From the NCBI GenBank assembly GCA_029880855.1, contig JAOUNS010000003.1, positions 124,001-188,000 of the forward strand: DNA of 64,000 nt, read 5' to 3'. This DNA is from Gammaproteobacteria bacterium. Lineage in GTDB: Bacteria; Pseudomonadota; Gammaproteobacteria; UBA6429; Thiohalophilaceae. How positions within the stretch are numbered: the stretch's first letter is position 1; every line of letters begins with the position of its first letter. The translations under genes and the position numbers were made by a program. Below, in pieces: positions 54,259 to 62,255 of this stretch. The notes under the pieces were generated by a model. That model made no database searches and had not been told where the DNA came from. It was given only the letters and a program-made list of their open reading frames with translations.

Positions 54259-55827
54259 ATGTCGGCCCCAATTCAACCCGTTCAGGACCAGGACGAACTA
54301 GCCCCGGGTCAGTATATCGCCGGATATACCATTGAAAAAAAGATTGGCGAAGGCGCCATGGCCGTGTTGTACCTGGTGACGGATAAGGATGGCAAACAAT
54401 TTAGCCTGAAAATGCCCCGGCAAAGGCTTGGGGTCGACCCGGTCAGTCTGGTTGCCTTTGAAAATGAATTACGGCTGGCCCCGTATCTTGCTGATTTCCC
54501 CCATGCCTATATGCCGCGAGTTGTTGAATATGATCAACAACGACTGCTGCTGATGGAATATATTGAAGGCGTTGACTTGTGGACACATTTGCGTAACCAC
54601 GGTTGTCTGAATGAAGATGAAGCCATCTCTCTCATAAAAAAAATCGTCTTTGCGCTTTTAAAATTACACGAACGCCGCATTCTGCATCTGGATATCAAGT
54701 TATCCAATATCATGGTAACCAAAGACAGTGAAATCCGCCTGATTGACTTTGGACTCGCCAACTGTCTTGACCTGCCCGATATCATCCATGAATCATTTTA
54801 CGAGCCAAAGGGCACCCCTTGCTATATTGCGCCGGAACAATTTATCGGGGTACGCGATGATTTTCGCAGTGATATCTTTTCGCTCGGCGTTATGTTGTTC
54901 GAAATGACAACCAACCATTTGCCGTTCGGTGAAGGCAACACCGCTTTTGACGTTATTAATCGGATTAAGAAAGATATCGTCCTGCCGAAAAAATATAACC
55001 CAAATCTGAGTGAAACATTTAACTATGTCGTCGGCACTTGCCTGCATGCCAATCCGGAGATGCGTTTTACCGATATGGAACATCTATATGAAATGCTGGG
55101 CATGTGGGATGGCGGTATCGAAATCGACACCATCATGGGTTTCAACAAAAAACCGGCCGAGAAAAAACCAAAAAAGAGCAATCCGGTCACTTCATTGTTG
55201 AAACCGGCCTATCGCGTAGTCAAAAATCTGTTTGACTTTACCCCGGATAATTTTCAGCGGTTGAAACAATGGGCGGAATACCGGCGCAAAACCCAGGCAA
55301 AAAAAACCTATCGGATTCTGGTCGCAGTGATGCTGGATGAGAAAATGCAACTTACCCCGCTTTCACAGGAAATCATCGAGGAAGCGTATCATCTGGCCGG
55401 ACTGCAAAATTCCGCCATCACTATCGTCACTGCGCTGGAAAATGATACCGGTATGGCCGGCGGTGAGGCCGAGGCACAAAGTAATAATACCCTGTGTAAC
55501 AAGGCGCGTATTGCCATCTCCAGCCTGATTCAGGCTTCCAGCAGAACCAACATCCCCGTCGGTCTTAACATACAAACCGGCAGTGTCGTTGAGGTGGTGG
55601 AAAACTGTATTAATTATTATCGTGCAGATTTGCTGATTATCGGTAAAAGAAAAAAAGGCACTTTCAGCCATTTCATGCGAAATAACAACGGCAGCAGAAT
55701 ACTGGATTCAGCAACCTGCAACACGTTAATCGTTAAGGAAGGCAAAGGGATCATGCACCGCAAAGCGTCTCTGGCACAAAAACAGCAAACAGCATCCGAG
55801 CAGGATGTCAGAAAAAACATGATCTGA
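54259..55827 (+). CDS. Serine/threonine protein kinase fused to universal-stress domain
   Basis: 522 residues. Kinase ~23-285: glycine loop IGEGAMAV (29-36), Lys51, Glu70, catalytic loop HLDIKLSN (143-150; Asp145, Asn150), DFG at 163-165, APEQ at 191-194. The catalytic loop reads HLD instead of HRD, so it is a non-RD kinase. A basic linker (~295-350) leads to a UspA-like domain ~353-500 with a nucleotide-loop-like stretch GKRKKGTFSHFMRNNNGS. No membrane segment. Kinase-Usp fusions suggest phosphorylation tuned by nucleotide or stress. Possible readers are the FHA proteins in this window, which is speculation. Convergent with the phosphoesterase. Confidence 0.93.
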   Translation: MSAPIQPVQDQDELAPGQYIAGYTIEKKIGEGAMAVLYLVTDKDGKQFSLKMPRQRLGVDPVSLVAFENELRLAPYLADFPHAYMPRVVEYDQQRLLLMEYIEGVDLWTHLRNHGCLNEDEAISLIKKIVFALLKLHERRILHLDIKLSNIMVTKDSEIRLIDFGLANCLDLPDIIHESFYEPKGTPCYIAPEQFIGVRDDFRSDIFSLGVMLFEMTTNHLPFGEGNTAFDVINRIKKDIVLPKKYNPNLSETFNYVVGTCLHANPEMRFTDMEHLYEMLGMWDGGIEIDTIMGFNKKPAEKKPKKSNPVTSLLKPAYRVVKNLFDFTPDNFQRLKQWAEYRRKTQAKKTYRILVAVMLDEKMQLTPLSQEIIEEAYHLAGLQNSAITIVTALENDTGMAGGEAEAQSNNTLCNKARIAISSLIQASSRTNIPVGLNIQTGSVVEVVENCINYYRADLLIIGKRKKGTFSHFMRNNNGSRILDSATCNTLIVKEGKGIMHRKASLAQKQQTASEQDVRKNMI

Positions 55828-55834
55828 TTGTGCG

Positions 55835-56572
55835 TTACCGACCGGCCGCCAGACGGTCGGCAAATTCCGGATGCAGCCCTTTCTCATTGATTTTTCGGAT
55901 CGTAGTCTGGTAATCATACGCCACACGGTGAAATGTTACACTGTGTCGATCCTCATCGTACAGCACGAAACAGGCGTCTTTGTTGTCATCACGCGGTTGT
56001 CCGACGGAGCCCACATTTATCACATAGCGCTGATTCGGTTTCAGATATATAGGTGTATCCTGCTCCGGGTTGATCATGACAACATCATTATCGGCCTTTT
56101 CATGAAATATCAGGGGAATATGTACATGGCCGTAAAACACCAGACTGGTATGGGCCGATTCCAGACACTTTTTTGCACGCTCGGCAGACGTGATATAGAA
56201 CCAGCTGCCCGGTTGATACAGTGAAGCATGGACATAAGTCACGCCGTTTTCAACCAACACATAGGTCAGCGATTTCAGGAAATCAATATGAGATTCCGAG
56301 AGTTGTTTAACGGTCCATTCCGCCACCATTTGCACCGGCCCTGTACTCTCCTGACCGATGAAATTAAACATATACTCGTCATGATTACCCAGTACACATT
56401 GAAAGCCCGGTAATTCACGTAATTTATCCAGCACAGCCGCCGGATCCGGTCCATAGCCGACACTATCCCCCAAACAGACAAATTGTTCCGCGCCTTCACG
56501 AAGGGCCTTTTCACAACATGCGTCAAGTGCTTCAAGATTACTGTGAATATCCGAAATAACCGCAATTTTCAT
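55835..56572 (-). CDS. Calcineurin-like metallophosphatase
   Basis: 245 residues. Dinuclear-metal phosphoesterase motifs: SDIHSNLEAL (D-x-H), CLGDSVGYGPDP (G-D), LGNHDEYM (GNHD), YVHASLY and YGHVHIPL (GH-x-H). Resembles the YfcE/PrpE-like group that acts on small phosphodiesters, dinucleoside polyphosphates or phosphoproteins. It ends 7 nt from the kinase-Usp gene in a tail-to-tail layout; a kinase/phosphatase pair is possible but not shown. Normal length. Confidence 0.9.
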   Translation of the reverse strand: MKIAVISDIHSNLEALDACCEKALREGAEQFVCLGDSVGYGPDPAAVLDKLRELPGFQCVLGNHDEYMFNFIGQESTGPVQMVAEWTVKQLSESHIDFLKSLTYVLVENGVTYVHASLYQPGSWFYITSAERAKKCLESAHTSLVFYGHVHIPLIFHEKADNDVVMINPEQDTPIYLKPNQRYVINVGSVGQPRDDNKDACFVLYDEDRHSVTFHRVAYDYQTTIRKINEKGLHPEFADRLAAGR

Positions 56573-56717
56573 AATTTATTCGTGCCTCACCATAGCTTAT
56601 ATATCGTCGCGATGGCTTGAATCTTGACAACTCATCTGCATACTTTCCGGAATATGAAACAGGACAAAAATATTGGTGAAGTTCACCACATTTGACAGTC
56701 AGCCGGTGTTAGGCTGC

Positions 56718-57977
56718 TTAGTAGAGTGCGTTTAACTTTTGTATTACTTCGTCAGTATCCCAATGGATTGCCGCGTTTACGCCATAGGCAATCCTGCCAT
56801 CGGGTCCGATAACAAATGTTGAGGGAAAGGCGACCACCTTCCAGTTTCCGGCGGTAGTTCCTTCCGGATCAATCAACACGGGAAAATCCACTTTGACTTT
56901 TTGCATAAATTTACGAATTTGCCCGGCGCTCTCTCCGAAATTGACAGAGATGAGCTGAAATTTTTTTCCCTGCATCTTGCTTCGCAGCCGATTCAATGAA
57001 GGGATCTCCTCCACACAGGGTGGACACCAGGTGGCCCAAAAGTTGATAACAGTAACCCCGCCTTTATAATCGCCCAGACTGAGTGGTTTGCCATTCACAT
57101 CCAGCAGATTGATGGCCTGGGGTTTAATCGTCCCTTTATAGGGTTTCAATTTATCATCCAGTCCCAGCTTGTTGGTGGTTTCCGTACGTTTTGGCAAGAC
57201 TGCGGCCTGTAAAGGATATTGCTCATTTTCCAACAAGGGAATGATCCGGGCTATCTTCACAGCCATCTGCTGTAGCACCTGCTGTGTTTCAACCGATTTG
57301 TCTTCACGATAAAAAATCGATGTGGTGCCGGGCATGATCTCGGTAAAGACAGTGGCATTGGCCTGTAACTGTTTCAGCATGGCCGGCAGATGCCAGCGAT
57401 TGGTGTTTTTGGCTGACTGAAAAATATAGACAGGTATGGATGTGGCAGAGGTTTCCAAAACAAACTCCGGTTCACTGCCGATGTCCGGGACATGTGTATA
57501 AAGATAAGGTGAAAATAACACGGCACCGATTACATCGCGTCTGTTCGGCTTCTGCACCTGCCAGGCATAGGCACCGCGCAAAACCGGAATGGCGCCATAT
57601 GCGCTGCCGATTAACAGGATGCGGTATTTGCCCTGCTCCGCCAGATGATTAATCAATTCAGCAACCAGTTTGCCTGGAATGGCGCGTGAAGATGGTGCAC
57701 CTTTCGGCAGGAACAACGCCTCGGCCAAATCCACCTGCCAGACCTGCATGTTTTGTTTGGCCAGATCAACAGCAAGTTGCGTGTGCCTTTCATTGGAACC
57801 AAAGCTGGAGGCAATCCAGAGCACACGGATATTCTGTTCCTTGCCGTAAACCCGCGCCTCCACTTCGGCTTCCGATAATTCAATCGTCATTTGTTGCACT
57901 GCAAAAACAGATGTAGATATCAGCAGCATGGTCATGCAGATCATTTGGCAAGCGAGAGATTTGAGACTGTGATTCAT
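56718..57977 (-). CDS. Periplasmic alpha/beta-hydrolase-like protein fused to TlpA thioredoxin
   Basis: 419 residues. Signal peptide (MNHSLKSLACQMICMTMLLI; cleavage near VFA). Residues ~40-250 look like an alpha/beta fold (RVLWIASSFGSNERH, LVAELINHLAEQGKYRILLIG, IGSAYGAIPVLRGAYAW, GAVLFSPYLY); the nucleophile motif G-S-A-Y-G is atypical (G-x-S-x-G not met), so it may be non-catalytic. Residues ~280-419 are a TlpA/ResA-type domain with WATWCPPCVEEIPSLNRL, cis-Pro AFPSTFVIGPDG. Probably a periplasmic thiol-reductase with an extra sensing or binding domain. Not in an operon with either neighbour. Confidence 0.85.
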   Translation of the reverse strand: MNHSLKSLACQMICMTMLLISTSVFAVQQMTIELSEAEVEARVYGKEQNIRVLWIASSFGSNERHTQLAVDLAKQNMQVWQVDLAEALFLPKGAPSSRAIPGKLVAELINHLAEQGKYRILLIGSAYGAIPVLRGAYAWQVQKPNRRDVIGAVLFSPYLYTHVPDIGSEPEFVLETSATSIPVYIFQSAKNTNRWHLPAMLKQLQANATVFTEIMPGTTSIFYREDKSVETQQVLQQMAVKIARIIPLLENEQYPLQAAVLPKRTETTNKLGLDDKLKPYKGTIKPQAINLLDVNGKPLSLGDYKGGVTVINFWATWCPPCVEEIPSLNRLRSKMQGKKFQLISVNFGESAGQIRKFMQKVKVDFPVLIDPEGTTAGNWKVVAFPSTFVIGPDGRIAYGVNAAIHWDTDEVIQKLNALY

Positions 57978-58110
57978 TCTGTACTACCGTTTTGATTAAC
58001 CATGCAGCAAGGTGTTTGCATAATAACCTGTTTTGGGAAAGAAAAGCATCCGCCCGCCACGTTGCAATACAATTTTTCTAACACCGTTATTGATCACCAC
58101 ACATCCGGAT

Positions 58111-59394
58111 TTATAATCCGGCAACCACTGCGGTTACCGCCGAGGTCAGATGTTGCAGTTCCTCATTATTCATCACATAGGGCGGCATCACATAAACCAG
58201 TTTACCGAAGGGTCTTACCCAGACACCGGCCTCAACAAATTTCGGCATGATAGTCTGCATATTGACCGGTTGCTGCAGTTCCACCACACCAATCGCACCC
58301 AATACCCGCACATCCGCCACTTGTGCCATGTCTCGACAGGCAGACAAACCCGCTGTCAGACCCTGTTCTATCCTGCGGACATTGCTTTGCCAGTCTGTAT
58401 CCAGCAACAAACCTATACTCGCCAGAGCGGTGGCACAGGCCAGCGGATTGGCCATGAAGGTCGGCCCATGCATAAAGACACCGGGTTCACCATGGCTGAT
58501 TGCCTCTGCGACATGTCGCGTGGTGAGAGTGGCTGCCAGGGTCATATAACCACCGGTCAATGCCTTGCCGACACACATGATGTCCGGTGCCACACCGGCA
58601 TGTTCTGCAGCAAACAGCTTGCCGGTACGACCAAAACCGGTGGCGATCTCATCCAGGATTAGCAACACGTCGTACTCTTCGCAGAGAGCCCTGACACGTT
58701 GCAGATATTCTGCGGCATAAAAGCGCATGCCACCTGCGCCTTGCACAATCGGCTCCAGTATAACAGCGGCTGTTTCGCTGTAATGTTTCGCAAGAGCGTC
58801 AACCATTGGCTCGATATCGTCATTCGTGCAGGCGTCGCCAAAACGACAACCCGGGGCATCAACAAAAATCTGTTGCGGCAGAACGCGGCTGAACAGACTG
58901 TGCATACCTGTGACCGGATCACAAACCGACATGGCGCCAAAGGTGTCGCCGTGATAACCGGAGCGTAACGTTATAAAGCGTTGCCGCTGTGGCTTGCCCC
59001 GGGCGTGCTGGTACTGGATCGCCATTTTCATGGCCACCTCGACGGCGACTGAACCGGAATCGGCAAAGAAGACGGTTTGTAATGGCTCAGGCGTCAACCG
59101 CACCAACAGTTCAGCCAGTTCCACCGCAGGCTGATGCGTCAAGCCACCAAACATGACATGCGCCATTTTCTGCAACTGGGTGTTGACGGCCTCATTCAGA
59201 ACCGGATGGTTATAACCATGGATCACGCTCCACCAGGAGGCCATGCCATCGATGAGTTCGCGACCATCGGTCAGCTTGATACGTACACCATGGGCGGATT
59301 CGACCGGATACACCGGCACATCACTGCCCATGGCGCTGTAGGGGTGCCAGATATGTTGTTTATCGAGTTCCAGCAGTTGTTGTGTGTCAGTCAT
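58111..59394 (-). CDS. bioA: Adenosylmethionine-8-amino-7-oxononanoate aminotransferase
   Basis: 427 residues from the ATG at 59394 ([20 protein letters not shown]). PLP enzyme of biotin synthesis that makes DAPA from KAPA. Visible: [49 protein letters not shown], and the PLP-lysine region [20 protein letters not shown]. No other bio genes in the window. Downstream of argG on the same strand. A palindrome (59428-59453) lies upstream. Confidence 0.97.
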   Translation of the reverse strand: MTDTQQLLELDKQHIWHPYSAMGSDVPVYPVESAHGVRIKLTDGRELIDGMASWWSVIHGYNHPVLNEAVNTQLQKMAHVMFGGLTHQPAVELAELLVRLTPEPLQTVFFADSGSVAVEVAMKMAIQYQHARGKPQRQRFITLRSGYHGDTFGAMSVCDPVTGMHSLFSRVLPQQIFVDAPGCRFGDACTNDDIEPMVDALAKHYSETAAVILEPIVQGAGGMRFYAAEYLQRVRALCEEYDVLLILDEIATGFGRTGKLFAAEHAGVAPDIMCVGKALTGGYMTLAATLTTRHVAEAISHGEPGVFMHGPTFMANPLACATALASIGLLLDTDWQSNVRRIEQGLTAGLSACRDMAQVADVRVLGAIGVVELQQPVNMQTIMPKFVEAGVWVRPFGKLVYVMPPYVMNNEELQHLTSAVTAVVAGL

Positions 59395-59427
59395 AAAAAA
59401 GCCAAACCGCAAAGTCAGCACCGTACA

Positions 59428-59453
59428 CACAACGGTTTATCTTTAACGTTGTG
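59428..59453. promoter_or_regulatory. Palindrome upstream of bioA
   Basis: CACAACG and CGTTGTG flank a 12-nt AT-rich spacer, 34 nt before the bioA start. It could be an operator for a biotin regulator but does not match the BirA consensus TTGTAAACC-N15-GGTTTACAA. It could equally be part of an argG 3' hairpin. Confidence 0.3.
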
Positions 59454-59504
59454 CCTGCTGCGTCCATTGCGGTTCATTCTTTTCCTTTACTGTAGGGTCC
59501 CTGC

Positions 59505-60722
59505 TTATTTGTGACGTCTGTTCGCCGCAATCCGCATCCGCAGGGCATTCAGTTTGATGAAGCCTTCAGCATCTTTCTGATTGTAGGCGCCGGCATCATC
59601 TTCGAAGGTGGCGATGTTGGCGTCAAACAAGGAATCGCGATCGGACTTGCGACCGACTACCGAAACATTGCCCTTGTACAGTTTCAGTCTGACCACGCCG
59701 TTGACGTGGGCCTGAGAGGCATCGATCATGGTCTGGATCATTTCGCGTTCCGGTGACCACCAGTAACCGTTATAAATCAGGCTGGCATAACGGGGCATGA
59801 GTTCATCTTTCAAATGCATGACTTCACGATCCAGGGTCAGGGATTCCATGGCGCGATGGGCCTTGAGCATGACGGTCCCGGCCGGTGTTTCATAGGCGCC
59901 ACGTGACTTCATACCGACGTAGCGGTTTTCCACGATATCATCACGACCAATGCCGTTCTTGCCGGCCACATCGTTCAGGTAAGTCATCACCTGTGCCGGT
60001 GTCATGGCCTTGCCGTCGATGGCGGTGATGTCACCTTTGGTAAAACTCAGTTCCACATAGGTGGGTTTGTCCGGAGCCGCCTCAGGGGAGACACTCCAGC
60101 GCCACATGTCTTCTTCCGGTTCGCACCAGGGGTCCTCAAGCACACCGCCTTCATAGGAGATGTGCAGCAGGTTGGCATCCATGGAGTACGGGGATTTCTT
60201 GCCCTTCTTTTTGAAGTCCACCGGGATGTTGTGTTGCTCGGCATAGGCCATGAGTTTTTCACGGGAGTTGAGCTCCCACTCACGCCAGGGGGCAATCACC
60301 TTGATATTCGGGTTCAGTGCGTAGGCGCCCAGCTCAAAACGAACCTGATCATTACCCTTGCCGGTCGCACCGTGGGAGATGGCATCGGCACCGGTCTTTT
60401 TGGCAATCTCCACCAGTCGTTTGGCGATCAGCGGACGGGCAATGGAGGTGCCCAACAGGTATTCGCCTTCGTAGATGGTATTGGCGCGGAACATGGGGAA
60501 AACGTAATCGCGGGCATACTCTTCGCGCAGGTCTTCTATGTAGATCTCTTTTACACCCATGGCCTGGGCCTTGGCGCGCGCCGGCTCCACTTCTTCGCCC
60601 TGGCCGATGTCGGCCGTAAAGGTCACCACTTCGCAGTGATAGGTATCCTGTAACCACTTCAGAATGATGGAAGTATCCAGGCCGCCGGAATAGGCCAACA
60701 CCACTTTTTTGATCGCAGACAT
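59505..60722 (-). CDS. argG: Argininosuccinate synthase
   Basis: 405 residues. Joins citrulline and aspartate in arginine synthesis. ATP-binding [67 protein letters not shown] and EPEEDMWRW. The shorter type common in proteobacteria. Between the MotY-like gene and bioA on the minus strand; spacing of 77 and 110 nt suggests separate transcription. Confidence 0.98.
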   Translation of the reverse strand: MSAIKKVVLAYSGGLDTSIILKWLQDTYHCEVVTFTADIGQGEEVEPARAKAQAMGVKEIYIEDLREEYARDYVFPMFRANTIYEGEYLLGTSIARPLIAKRLVEIAKKTGADAISHGATGKGNDQVRFELGAYALNPNIKVIAPWREWELNSREKLMAYAEQHNIPVDFKKKGKKSPYSMDANLLHISYEGGVLEDPWCEPEEDMWRWSVSPEAAPDKPTYVELSFTKGDITAIDGKAMTPAQVMTYLNDVAGKNGIGRDDIVENRYVGMKSRGAYETPAGTVMLKAHRAMESLTLDREVMHLKDELMPRYASLIYNGYWWSPEREMIQTMIDASQAHVNGVVRLKLYKGNVSVVGRKSDRDSLFDANIATFEDDAGAYNQKDAEGFIKLNALRMRIAANRRHK

Positions 60723-60799
60723 GTATAAACTCCAGACTGGGAATTGCGGACAATAAACAGGGGCGTGATTATACCCGAGAATCCGGCAAAAACAGTGCT

Positions 60800-62161
60800 T
60801 TATTTGACGAGCGTGACCTCAACCCGGCGGTTCTTGCGCCGGCCGGCTTCAGTTCGATTGGAGAATTTCTTGCCCTTTTCACCCAGGGATTTGACCCTGA
60901 TCCGTTCCCGATCAATACCCTGTTTCACCAGATACTTTTTCACGGCATTGGCGCGGCGGGTGGCGAGCAGTTTGTTGTAGTTTTTGAAACCGCGACTGTC
61001 AGAGAAACCGGTGATATCAACGTATTTGACGGTTTCATCCAGCTTGAGGTATTCAATAACCTTATTCAGCCGTTCATGATACCGATCCGCCAGACCGGTC
61101 TTGTCATAGCCAAACAGGATGGTGGTATGCCGTACGTCACCGAATGAATAGGGCAACATGTCGCCCATACAGCGGTTAAATTCCGGCAGGGTCTTTTTAA
61201 AGTTAAACGGCGAGACCTTGATCAGTACATCTTCACCACCGGTTTGATCGTCCCAAAAAGCAAAAGTAGCCTCCATCCCCTCCTGTAGCTCCAGCATCAA
61301 TCGGCCTGCCCAGTCGGCGGCCACAGTAAACAGGACCTTGCCTTGAGGTTTGACCGGTACGAGTCCGAGATCCTTGATGCTCGCGTAATGTTTCCAGGCA
61401 GGTGGAACCGACTGTACACGGGCCGGTCCCGATCCACCGGTAGTGTGGAAACTTTCGATGGCAAACTGTATACCCATGCCGATCTCGCGCTTGAACACGG
61501 CAAACCCGAATCCGGGAATAGGATGGCGTATCTCACACAGGAATTTGGAGGAGCTGTTATTCCAGGCGGCCTCGGTGGGTTCGGCACCGTAGCTGCGCAG
61601 ATCAGCGGTACCCAACAATTCGGGGATACTCTTGTGGTATTGATCAGTGACAATGAGCCTGTTGGGCGGCTTATAGAGCTGCTGGCCACCCACCCCTTCA
61701 ATTTTTCTGGTCCGTTGCAAACGACGATCCTTGCCCACCCATTCAGTATCGGTCACTTCGTCATTTGAATTTTCCTGTTTGAGCTGTTTAAGTGTTTTGT
61801 CCTCAACAGCGCCGGGGTCACTGACCGGTGTCGTTTGCTTTTTCTCGCTTGTCTCGGCCCTGGTCAGTTCATCCTGCTCAGCCCTGGCCTGCTCGCCTTT
61901 CAGCTGACGTTCCCGATCCGCATTCAACCGGGATTTCAGCGCCCCGACCTTGGCCATAAGTTCGATCTGTCCCGGCTCGGTACTTTCGGCAATCGAGTGT
62001 GTCTGCATGGCTTCCTGCTGTTGCGGGTTTTCCGGCCAGCCGCTGACCGGGATATCACCCGATGTCCGCTCCCAGGAACGGGGCGGCCCGGAAATCACCA
62101 TGCCGGTCGGCCACAGCACCACGGCCGCCAATAACAGGGAGGGGATGAGATAACGTTTCAT
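60800..62161 (-). CDS. MotY-like OmpA family protein
   Basis: 453 residues. Signal anchor [20 protein letters not shown]; a long charged, Gln/Glu-rich region (~30-190, partly coiled coil); then a MotY-type beta domain ([50 protein letters not shown]); and a C-terminal OmpA/peptidoglycan-binding domain ([40 protein letters not shown]). MotY forms the T-ring that anchors the sodium stator in Vibrio/Pseudomonas flagella. Here the extended N-terminus is unusual, and no flagellar gene is nearby, so a gliding/other envelope role is possible. Confidence 0.85.
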   Translation of the reverse strand: MKRYLIPSLLLAAVVLWPTGMVISGPPRSWERTSGDIPVSGWPENPQQQEAMQTHSIAESTEPGQIELMAKVGALKSRLNADRERQLKGEQARAEQDELTRAETSEKKQTTPVSDPGAVEDKTLKQLKQENSNDEVTDTEWVGKDRRLQRTRKIEGVGGQQLYKPPNRLIVTDQYHKSIPELLGTADLRSYGAEPTEAAWNNSSSKFLCEIRHPIPGFGFAVFKREIGMGIQFAIESFHTTGGSGPARVQSVPPAWKHYASIKDLGLVPVKPQGKVLFTVAADWAGRLMLELQEGMEATFAFWDDQTGGEDVLIKVSPFNFKKTLPEFNRCMGDMLPYSFGDVRHTTILFGYDKTGLADRYHERLNKVIEYLKLDETVKYVDITGFSDSRGFKNYNKLLATRRANAVKKYLVKQGIDRERIRVKSLGEKGKKFSNRTEAGRRKNRRVEVTLVK

Positions 62162-62215
62162 ACCTGGGAAATAGCAAATTCCGTTCCAGGCTGAGGGACT
62201 GAGAAAAAAGGGTGA

Positions 62216-62248
62216 AAGAACAAGGCCCGGTGCAATAACCGGGCCTTG
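62216..62248 (-). terminator. Terminator of the E2-E3 fusion gene
   Basis: CAAGGCCCGG and CCGGGCCTTG form a perfect 10-bp stem with an 8-nt loop. On the minus strand it is followed by TTCTTTCACCC and TTTTTT a few bases later. It lies 8 nt past the stop of the dihydrolipoyl dehydrogenase fusion. Confidence 0.7.
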
Positions 62249-62255
62249 TCGGGGT

